Shown one piece after another: positions 48,601-60,600 of a stretch of DNA of 64,000 bases. Numbering within the stretch: the first letter of the stretch is position 1; each line of letters starts with the position of its first letter. The position numbers and the translations under genes were made by a program. The stretch is from Bugulina stolonifera (taxonomy: Eukaryota > Bryozoa > Gymnolaemata > Cheilostomatida > Bugulidae). The stretch is from positions 26,164,429 to 26,228,428 of the forward strand of contig OW285187.1 of assembly GCA_935421135.1 (NCBI GenBank). Direction: 5' to 3'. The notes beneath the pieces were generated by a model. The model did not search any database. It was not told the origin of the DNA and saw nothing but the letters and a program-made list of their open reading frames with translations.

Positions 48601-51600
48601 ATAAGCACTCCATGTGATAGTCTAATATTTGGCATGGATACCAATAAGCTTTGTATTGACTTTCCTTTCTGATAGTTATCATTTATTGGATGCACTTTTG
48701 TTCTGATAGATTTAAATGGAGCAACTGAACCAACTACCAAACTTGGCGAAAGTACAACTGAAGATTCCTCTACAACAGGTAAAGAGTGAGCAAATACCCC
48801 TTCTCCAATGGGAATCTGCATAACTATACATCAAATGCCTAGACACTTGAACAAAAATAATTGAACAAACAGAAAGTCAACATGCTCAAAAGTGAAATTT
48901 CTCAATTGAGTTTTACTAACGATTTTATTCTGAGTGCAGCAAACCTGACTTAGTAGTGAAAAACCAAATAATATCTTCATATCTAAAAGTGTCAAACTTC
49001 TTGCTATGCATGCACCAAGTGATCCAAATGGAAATAAATATATATGTAGGCCTACATGTAAGCGACTTGTTATTTAGCCCCAATCCTGAACCCACTGACG
49101 TCTGAGAGACTGTATCCATTTGGTGAAGAGAACGGAGATGTCAACATTCTAAGCACTGACAGCAAGGATCCAATAAACTACAATCAGTGCTACAGAGTTA
49201 GTAGAACGAAAGACTGTCCTGAAAAATTTAGCTACTTTGGGAGAACGTATGAATCTTTCTATGTAAGTTTAATGAAGCATGTGTACACCATACAATGCCA
49301 AGTGTAGCAGCTTTGCCATGAATTTGATTACATTGACATCTCTTGCTTAGATACCAAAATAAGTGAATCATAGGTAGCCCTGTTTCTGAGCCAAATCTGA
49401 ATCAGGAGAAGTTTTAGTCTATTCGTTTATTACTTTCTCACCTTCACAACCAATTATGGATGTTCTACCTAACTATTTGGTGGGGGTGATGTACATGTAT
49501 ACGCACTTATCAACTGTAGTTACATTGAAAGTAAAACTACAATTTGGAATGCCTGTGTTCACATTGATATCATGCGAGTATTCACTACTCCCACCAATTC
49601 GCAATGATCGTCTGACCTTAGTCTACACAATGTTCCACTTATTTAACAAAATTTGAGAAAGCTTTATGTTTTGTAATTTGAGCATTGTGATCTAACAAAA
49701 CCACACTTGGCTTCAGAACATAATACCATCACAAAACACTTGGCATATCTCTTTAAAGTTAAAGCTTAAATTCCCATATATGGCATAGGGGAACATTTAG
49801 CCACATGTAGTGTTGAAAATAAATCTGGCCCCTGATGATGTTATGAGTAGACCTACAAATATTAATTTATTGTCTATGTTATTGAGAGACCATACTAAAC
49901 TCTGGTTAGCCTGCTGTAACTCCAAAAGGTCCTTTCTATATCAAGTAATATAAGGGTGAATATTGTTATTTTAGGTCTGTAGCAATGGCTTAGTCACTTT
50001 CGACAAAACAATCAGAGAAAACTACCCTGTCTATTTCGGCGACTATCCAAAGGCAGGCTTCTCTCCCTTTTGGTCTCCTGTTGATGAGATTACAATGGCT
50101 TTGTCTACTAAGCCCCTAGAGGAAGATAAACAGACTAAAGTATATGTACAGGTTTACTGCAACGGCAATGACATCAATGATGTTTTGGATCGTGCTGCAG
50201 CAGAAGGTCAGAATATTTATGATTAATACTATGGTTTTAATGTAAGGAATTTGTTGGTATTGCAATATTCTGTGAGTCTCCGAGTATTAATTCGTATAAT
50301 TGAATGTCATCCAAATAGGCTAGCTGTTATATTGGTGAATTTACGTTCTATCCATACCATTGTTGTCATGTTTAAATAAAGTGTTTGTGCTGTTGGTTGC
50401 AGAGCAAGACATAAACCCAAGTATGGCTTTTGTGGTGACATGGGTGAATCTCATGTATGATGACTTTGCGTGCAGACACAACTCTTTAATCATGAGCAAA
50501 GCTAAAGCTGAAGGAGCAGATGTCGACAAGAGAGTTGAGGAGAAATTTGAGCAATGTCTTGAATTGTATAAAGATGCGAAGGTAAATCCTGCATTATTGT
50601 GAATTTTTATTATATGTAGGTCTATAATTGCTCACGGTAAATTTTACAATTGAGTTTTAAAATAATGAAATATGCTTAGGTCTAGGCTATTTGACTTTTT
50701 CTGCTTTAATGAGGCTGCAGATAGAGATTCATGTAGGGTTATCTCTTCAGCTGTAACTGCTGAGGCTTGAACAGAGCAAATAGAGGAATTGAGGCCTGGA
50801 AATTTGATTTTACAACAAATCTTTTGCTACCAATTCTAATAATTTACAGCAATATAATGGAGTGGTTTCTTGTTGAGTTACATGTACACAGAAATTACAT
50901 GTATATTAGTCTAAATTGTCTTGGTAATTAGGCATTGTACACATTTAACTTTTTATTGTGGCACAGAGAAGGACGTTCCAGGCTGCATACGTTACTGGTG
51001 AGGGCAACGCAAAGCTGAAATTCATCTACCCCGAAGGAGGAATGCCAGTTCCAGAATGGCCCATCGAATTTTCTGCCGGATATACCTCTGGTGTTAAGGC
51101 TGGTGAAATCACAAATTTTAAAGACCTATCCGAAGAGATCAAGTTTGCTGATTTCTATTCAATTCCAGATGAACCAGGAAATTATCAAGGTTTGCTATTT
51201 ATTACATTTCTAAGCAAATGATTCTGTGCAGATATCAACATTTGATATTTTTTAATTAATCAAAAATTTAAAATTAATTGAAAAAACCGTGTGCCTGATT
51301 GGTTTAAATTTATGCACCGCTGGTTAATTAATTGACTATGCTTGATCAATGTATACAATACATCTATCCATTAGCGCCAAAGTTGCGTTATCTGCTAAAT
51401 TTTCTGCTCTATGCGTGTAGTTTCATTAACAGCTCAAGTACTAATATTCTAATTTTTGAATTGAACAGATGACAGCACTTATTTCAAAAGGATACTTTCT
51501 AATATTATTGAGTTAAACAACATGAACACAGTTCAGTGTCTACTGTGTCTTCCCACTTCTTACTACTAACAGAGATTATGAAACCCAAAGTATGCTCAGC

Positions 51601-54600
51601 CATTTGGTAATTTATGGATACCTCACTATTGTCTCTGTTTACACTAATGTATATACTGTAGATGTAAGCCAAGTAGACTGCTAGATTATAGTTCAACACT
51701 CGGCCTACTAGTTTATCTTTAAAAATTTGACTATAAAATACTTCAGATCAATTGCACATATCCCTCAGTACTGTTGTGTGCATATAACGAGTAGACAAAT
51801 TTGAATAAATCAAGAACACGGTACTTCCAAAACAGTACATAGTTTATGCACTGTCTTATGGTCTTTATATCAATGCTATTAGATGGAAGATTGGGAGAGT
51901 ACGTGCACGAGGTTGCCACATTCAGCGGTGAGTTACCTCCAGAAACAAAGTGTCTCAACTGGGTAATAGAGGAACTGCCCACGAGTCAAGTGTATCAGCT
52001 TATCAATAGTATTCTTATATGCCCAAGTTTCAGAGGTTCCGTCGAGAGAGATCCAAGGTAGGTGTACTACAATATAAATTGCTGATCTGATGTCACATGC
52101 GGATTTGTCACTCTATTGTTGAAAACGTCAATATTTCCACAAAGTATAGTAACACAGCGCTTGAAATCTGTTTTAAAAGGAATTAAGACTGATATTACAA
52201 GCCTGGGATAAAAAATAGATCAAAATAAACATTGACATAGTAAAATACTAAATTATACAGCATGTTTGTGTTTCCAGGATGTTTTTATAGTCACATTTTC
52301 ACGTCATACTAACCCAATTTTAATATGAATACATTGGTGGGGGGGGGGGCATTTTGAGGATGAATATAATAATTATGTCTAGCTGGTTGCACGTGTACAT
52401 GGTGCGTGCAGTTAGTAAAGTATTCAATATTGTCCTTGTTACACGCAGTCATTTTTGAACGAAACAAGAGAATGTTTTACTCCTATGTTTATTTTCTATG
52501 TGAATAGTTGGTTCACATCTATTTCTCTCCCTACATCAGCGTGCATGTAAAAATGTGTATGTCAATATGTACACTGTATATTATAAATGACACTGTCGCT
52601 AGAAATTTGTTTAATACTGTACCTTTTGGCAAATTATTTAGAGCACAGAATTAATTAAAATCTAATATGGCAAACAAGAACACGTTACATGAACCGTGTA
52701 ATATACTATATTATACTCGTTAAAATCAAATTCTTTTTGTACAAAATAATTTGTGAATAAATACTATTTTATTAGATGTTTCATTTCAAGTAATACATTT
52801 GAAGTTTTTATAAACATTATCACAACTGAGGACTCACTTCTGAAACTTGTAGCTTCTGGCCAATGAGCACGCTGGGAGGATATGGTTCTGTGTGTTACCA
52901 TTCATTCCCCATAAGAATAGGGCTGCTTACTGTGCGCCAACAGTGTTGCTATAGTAACTCATGGTTTGGAAGTAACCTCATCACCAACACCCGAGGCAAT
53001 CCCTACGGCTATGGCTATATTACTGATGTAAGTATAATTATATTTAGTAGCAATCTGGTTCAGGATAATAATCGAAAATGTATAATATGTACTTTTACAC
53101 AATCCAGTAGTCTAGCATGATATATGGTCGAGCAACAGCTGTGGTGAGGCCATAATTCTAGTAGTACCATAGTTTGTTAGTAGAGCTTCATTGACTTTGA
53201 GAAAAGATTGCTTAATTCATATAGATTTGATTACTGTAAACCAAGAGAAAGATAGATGTAGGACAACATTGACTACATTGTCAAATGTTTGGCAAGAGCT
53301 CATAATCTCATAATTTTTTTCTGGTTTGTAAATACACCAATCCTCATCTCATGGGCTTTAGCAGAATTATAAAGTGTTATCAGTATTCACGATATGATAT
53401 AGAATTATTATTTATGTTTATATTTTCTCCCATAAGAGTTCACAAGAGGAGAAAGATGCTTACTCAAACTGTTGCTGGGACTCAACTGAGTTCTGTTCAC
53501 TATTCCACCTAGTCAGACCTCTCAGTTACGGTTGGGGTTACAGGCCCCCAAGAATAAGTAAGTTCCTATTAGTTAAACCATAAGGCTATATCTTCAGTCT
53601 AGTGTTTTGTATCAGCAGTTAGTGATGTAAGCTGACTGTGAACTTTCGGGGCTAGATTGGCTCTTGTAACTTTTACTTGCCATTTTTATGTTTTATCGGT
53701 AAAATGTTTCTAATACACTAAAACTAATTGCCAATATTTTGAATTTTGATGGTGATACATGGGTAAAGTGATATAAGATAAGTAAATATCAATGACTATC
53801 GTGAAGAGCTGTTAAACTCTTACAACTAAAAGTTGTATAGTAGGTAATACAGAGACCACAAAGGCATATAATATATCAAATACTTTCTACTCGTGTTTAC
53901 AGTATTGGCAGCTGGAGATCCACACATCATAACAGGAGATGGGAACAGCTACACTTTCAATGGACAGGGAGAGTACTTGTTAGCAAAGTTTGAGGATGGC
54001 GTAGCACAAGCAAGAACTGAGGTGGTTAAGACCGTTAACGGAAGTAAGAGTTTTAGCCTTTAATTGGTTGTTCACCAAGATCTATGGTGGAAAGAGGTGG
54101 AAAGATTAAAATAGCCTTGGCTCTTCACCACAGCAGAAACATGATATTTTTGGCCTTATTTCATATACATGTACATGTACATGTAGATAACTTCATCAAT
54201 GGATAAAATCTGACTACATAAATCAAAGCAAAATATCATTCTATCCATTTTTGTTCACTTTTGCACCTAAAGATGATACACATGGATATAAGTGTGCATT
54301 CTATATGCATAAGCAAATCTTGCAAAACTTTCTTATTGAGCAATCATTTGAAACAGGTAAATTTACAAGCATCCTGCTTGAGCACTATGTCAGTCTCTTC
54401 AATTATATTACATGCAACATATTGCTGTCATGTAATATCATGTATGGCACAGCGAAGTCTTAGAAATTGTTGTGATGGCAAAACTGTTTCTCATGGAGTT
54501 AATCCTACATATATTTGCAGGCGCAAAAGCAACATACTTTACTGCAGCATGTGTGGAATTAGTTGGACTGCCCAAAGTTCAGGTACAATTGAACAAAACT

Positions 54601-57600
54601 GCTGCAGCTGATGAAGTGAAAATCCAGAACCTACTGCAGTTGATCATCAATGGCACAGAGTTTGACATAAGCTTGACAAGTGAGCAGGGTAGTAATATTG
54701 ATGGAGTGGATTTAGGAATTGTGTTTAAAAGAACAAACACTTCATTGACAGTCTCATGGTCATCAGGATTCTCCATTACCTCATCCGTAGAACAGGTAGA
54801 GAGTTTATAGTGAGGTGTTACTCAGTGTATCTTGCATCATGGTGTCTCTTAACTTCTATACCAAATGTACTAGTCTATTTACCTTAAAGCAGGTGGGTAG
54901 ACCTTCTAATTCAAATACTAACCATGTTAATTTCTTATCATTTCTCAGGGAATGATGGCTCTTAGCGTAGGCTTCTCCGACAGTTTGAAAGGAAATGATA
55001 CATACGGTCTAACTGGACTGTACGATGGTGACCTAAGCAATGACTTTGTGTATGCTAATGGATCAGCTAGCGGCCTGAACAGCAACTCTTCTCAGAAAGA
55101 TCTATTTGACTGGGCAAGCACCTGTGAGTACATGCACCTACTATATATAATAAAAGGGAATTTCTACATTTCTGCATTATTGCCCTTGAGCAAAACCTTT
55201 TGATAAAAGACGATGCGTCATAGAATGGAAACCTAATAACGTAGAAGCACATCTGCCAGGGAAAGACTTGACAATGCACAGAGTAATAAATGACATGAAA
55301 TAATGCAATCTTTTATCTTGCTTATCCAACAGTTATTCCTATTAGCTCTTAGTATTAACTAGACTGCGTTAATTATTTCAGTCGCCATATCTGAGGAAGA
55401 TTCCATTATGTACTACACTGAAGATAACACTGACTGGAACACATACAATAACAACTCCTTTGTTCCGGAGTTCTTTGACGACTCAGATAGTTGGGTGTGG
55501 CCTTCCGAGGAACTAAAAAAACAGGCATACGAAACGTGTGGTGATGCACCAGCTTGTCTGTATGACGTTTACATGACTGGAAACATTGATGCCGGTACAG
55601 CGGTTAACAAGGTGTTTGAAGAAAACAAAGAAACAAACTCGATATTGAGTAAGTGACTCCTTCACTTTACGCATAGATGTTATTTTTACTTGCTGAATGC
55701 CAGAACATGTTTTAGACACAGTATATTGTTTCAGTTGGTTGACATGTTGATTATACTGAATGAACTACGTTTGTTTCCAGATAATCAGGCTCCATCAGTG
55801 TCTTGCCCCGACTCTTTCCTCATAATTGTCGGAGAGGAAGTGAACATCACTTGTAACATCACTGATACCAACGAGGCAGATAACTTCACAGTTACTACTA
55901 CAGCAAACGACACAACAATCACGTCAGTCGGCGATTTATACACCATTAGTCTGACAATGAGTTCAATTCCAGACAACTTCACTTTTGTCGTTATGGCCAC
56001 GGTAAGCGAACAGTTGTGAGCGCTAACATTATTTGTATGACAGTCAGACTCTGTATTTGTGACAGCAGATATCTGTACTACATGTATTCCTTTAGTAGAA
56101 ATGCCACAGGCAAATTTATATGCAATACAGCTTGTGGAATTGTAACTAGCAGAAGAATTACCCCTTTTCACATATTTTCATGAGGCTGAGAAGAGTTAAG
56201 CACTTGCTGTTCTGTTTGAATAGATACCCAGTTAGCTTGTTGGTCGGCATTGATATTCTCACAGTCAAGACTTTGTGTGATCCCTTAACATTGTACATTA
56301 CTGTATACTGATTAGATTTGCCTGATGGCTAGTCAGTCTCTCTAATGTAATCATCCAGTTGCAATTACATGTAGGTTGCATTATAAGATAACTATTACTG
56401 GTTATGGTGTTAGGCATTGGTTAATATTAATGAATGTTTCATACACAAACATACAAACATCCAATGTGGTTATTTTATCCTATGTTAGAGGTAAATTAGA
56501 AAAATAAGTAGTTGGTGTGGTACAAACATTGACACAGCGACTGTCCAGTTGATAGATTGTTGTTATTTGACTGCTGTTTGTATGTAGGATGATGCAGGTG
56601 CTGCTGGCACAAGCACACCAGTGCTAATGATATGCAACTGTGCCAACAATGGTACCTGCGACCCTTTGACAGAAGACGAGCTCTCATTTGTGGCAACAAA
56701 GTGAGTATCATTGCTAATAAAGAGCTCTTGGATGCTAAACATTTCTATACTGCTTGGGCACAAGTAGATAGTAAAATATAATATTTATGTGTATTATATG
56801 GTATTATAACTATGCATTAAATTACTGTAATTTTGGTTGAGTTGATGGTGATGGTTCAGTTACCATTGACACCACCACAATGTATGTCTAAGCATCTCAT
56901 TGCTATGGTACAATGTTACAGCTCTGTAGATCTGGAATGTATCTGTCCTACTGGATATACTGGCTCTCTCTGTGATGCAGATCTGGATGCATGTTCTTTA
57001 GTAGCATCTCCATGTTATCCATCTGTAGAATGTGCAGATAGCCCCGCCCCCGCTGACGAGACTGGCTACACGTAAGTTCAATCTAAATTCACTCAATTAT
57101 AACAACAGCTTATTCACACACTGGATACTGGTGTCAATAACTGTAAACGCTTACACCTTGTTATACAGATGTGGAGATTGTCCATCTGGATATGAAGGAG
57201 ATGGAAAGAGTTGTACAGATATAGATGAATGTAAGAATGGAACTAAATGTGATAGTATCTGTATAAACTCTCCTGGTTCCTACAAGTGTGACTGTAACAG
57301 TGGATATGAACTTAACGCTGACGGTTCCACCTGCGATGGTTAGTATATTCTGTCTTCAAGATATCAAAGGTTCAAACGGTTATTAACAATACTCCAAAGG
57401 CTCATGAGAACAAAGAGGGAAAGTTTATCAGGTTTGATAAAATACCTACATGTAAGTACATGTAAGTACATGTAAGTACATGTAAGTACATGTAAGTACA
57501 TGTAAGTACCTGTAAGTACATGTAAGTACATGTAAGTACATGTAAGTACACGTAAGTACTTATAAGTACATATAAGTACCTGTAAGTACATGTAAGTACA

Positions 57601-60600
57601 TGTAAGTACTTATAAGTACATATAAGTACCTGTAAGTACATGTAAGTACATGTAAGTACATGTAAGTACTTATAAGTACATATAAGTACCTGTAAGTACA
57701 TGTAAGTACATGTAAGTACTTATAAGTACATATAAGTATCTGTAAGTACATGTAAGTACATGTAAGTACATGTAAGTACATGTAAGTACATGTAAGTACT
57801 TATAAGTACATATAAGTACATGCAATTATACCAAGCGCTATGGAAGGGAACTCAATAAGGAGCTAATTTCTACTGATTTTATGAAACAGTTGATCAGGTG
57901 AATATACATGTACATGTAGTTGAATTGTTTGGAATTTTTGTTCTGGTGATGCTAACACTATGTTTCTGTGGTTCACATTACAGATATAGACGAATGTAAG
58001 ACCCAGCCTTGTCACCATACATGTACCAATACTGCGGGGTCATACAATTGCTCATGTGATGATGGCTATGTCCTCAATGGAACTAACTGTGATGGTGAGT
58101 TTGATACAACAATACAATAAATAATACAATAAGACGATAATACAACAACACAATAACATAAAAACATCACGGTATAATCACACAACAATACAATAATACA
58201 ATAATACATTCTTTCATTTATTTGGGATATATTTGCAGAATAATACTAAGAATATTTCTATTATATTATTTGTAGCCGCGAATCCCTGTGATGGATCAAA
58301 CAGCTGTGACAGCACCAATGGTTTGTGTAACATGGTGGATGGTTCAAATGTGTGCTCCTGTAAGAAAGGATACACTCTGAATTCTGATGGAGTAACATGT
58401 GACGAGACAGACGAGTGTGCATTAGGAACTGATGCATGTGAACATGACTGTAACAATACCGATACTGGATACCTGTGTAGTTGTAACTTTGGATATAGTC
58501 TGTCTGTAAATGGATACAGCTGCGAAGGTGAGCACAGCGTTTATTTAAGTTGGTCCCCCTGAACATGTACATGTACATTGTATATAAATTTGGAATCATC
58601 TTTATGCAGCATTTGATAAGTTAGAAATATTTTCTATAGGAAAACAGGTTTATGCTAAAGGGAATAGATTGCTTGGTTTGTTGCAAGTCAGCAAATCTTA
58701 GGATTCACCGTTCTCAAGAAAGCTCTTTAAAACATGAATCACCGAGTAGTTCCTCTACTAACACGCTACACAATATTTAAGCAAGAAGTTGTTGAAGCCC
58801 ATTAGGTAGTTGTATTTATTATTGGAATATTTCCTGTTGTAGATGTTGATGAGTGTGCATTTGGAGGAAGTAATGATTGTCATGTAACACACCTGTGTAC
58901 CAATCTCGTTGGTACATATGAATGTTCCTGTGCCGAGTCCAAGGTCGAGGTGGACGGAGTGTGCAAGTGTAAGTTAAACACGTTACCTTATCATCAAATC
59001 TTTAAGGACTTTTAATTAATTTAAAGGATGCGTCTCCTCAATTTTCAAAAATTTTGCTCATTATTATCTATCGGACAACTCTCAACACAGTAGACAGAAT
59101 CTGTCTACTGTGTTGGGAGTTGTCTGATATATAATTACTTGCATGTGCATGATTGTCTTGCTTGTTATCCTCTCAATACGACCTAAGCCTGCTAACATTG
59201 CAGACTCTAAAACTAGCTTTTCCATCAATTGTATTGCTACTTACCAGATTAATATAGAATACATGACTGTATAAACATACTTTGTACAGTGCATGTAAAT
59301 GTTGGGAGAATAAAACTGTACCCATGGGTGTAACTAACATCTATATCAGCCAGTTGCAACGTCGTTGATGTCATGCTACATGTATATTTTGTTCTAAAAC
59401 TTTACTGACTGCTTCCTGTGTATTGTAGCATCGTCTGATGCAGTATCACCTGAAGCAGCCCAATCCTCTAATCAAACCAAAAACAACGCTGTTATAATTG
59501 TGGTGAAAAACATGACTCTGGACCAGGTAAACTTTGTAATACTAGCTTTATATGCAACATTCATAAGTCATACCAAAATGAATGGGGATTGTTATTATAG
59601 AGCTTGGGCTATTTCTATTTCTCCCTGTAACCAACGAGTTCACAAGACAAATATTTTTAGTATTTTTGTTTGAATCGAGGTTCAGAATTTACATTTTTAT
59701 AAACTCTCAGTATCTGAATGTTATAACCTCATTCTTGTAGTACACTTATGCCAAAGATGATGGTGTGCGATCAGACCTCGCTACTGCGGCTAACAAGGTG
59801 TGCAGCGGAGGGACAGAGTGCAAACTTTTACCAGAGACCCAATCCAGAAAGTTCGTTGATTTTTTTATAAAGTATTCACATGCTATTAGAAAGCAATATA
59901 TTATTTATTGTCAATAACTCTACTCGTATCACAAATAAGCACCCGTGTAGGTTTACGGCAATTTCGTATAACACAGTTACGACTAATTTTGTATACATGT
60001 ACGTGAATACATGTGTAGGTATAATAATGATATCAAATTTGATTGTGCTGCATCTACTTACAAATACATCTTAAATATATCATGAATAATGACCTAGACT
60101 ACAATTCTCTCTTTTTCAGGAAAAGAGCAACTGTGACTTATACGAAAGACCACTTTGCAAGAATCCAAGGTTATCCAAAGACTGACGGTAGCGGTAACCT
60201 TGAACTGGCTGTGTATGGTTTGGTTCCAGGGTCTGGAGTACTTTCTATCTTTCAGTTTGAGGCGATAGTAAACGAGGCAAAATCAAGTATCTCAACCACC
60301 TTGGGTATGTCACTGGTGTTGTGTGACGGCATTATATACACTGTACATTATTACATAGCTATTAAGAGTAATGCGCAGTCGTATAATGTAGCATAATTAG
60401 TACCGAATGTGGTACATATGTAACTGGGTTGTCAAATATTAATTTCCTTGTAACACTATAGAGAGCATGCTTCCAAGAATGCTCTAAGAAGAAAAAATGG
60501 GAAATTCAGTATTAGTGTCAGACATATACATTATGCCACATGACAGATCTCTATTGATGTGCAGATTGATGACATCAACAGAGGTTTTCACACGTATAAT

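Noticed and set aside
57451..57820. Regular array that might be mistaken for a CRISPR
   Set aside because: The unit is 10 bp with no spacers, and the context is an animal intron; it is a minisatellite.
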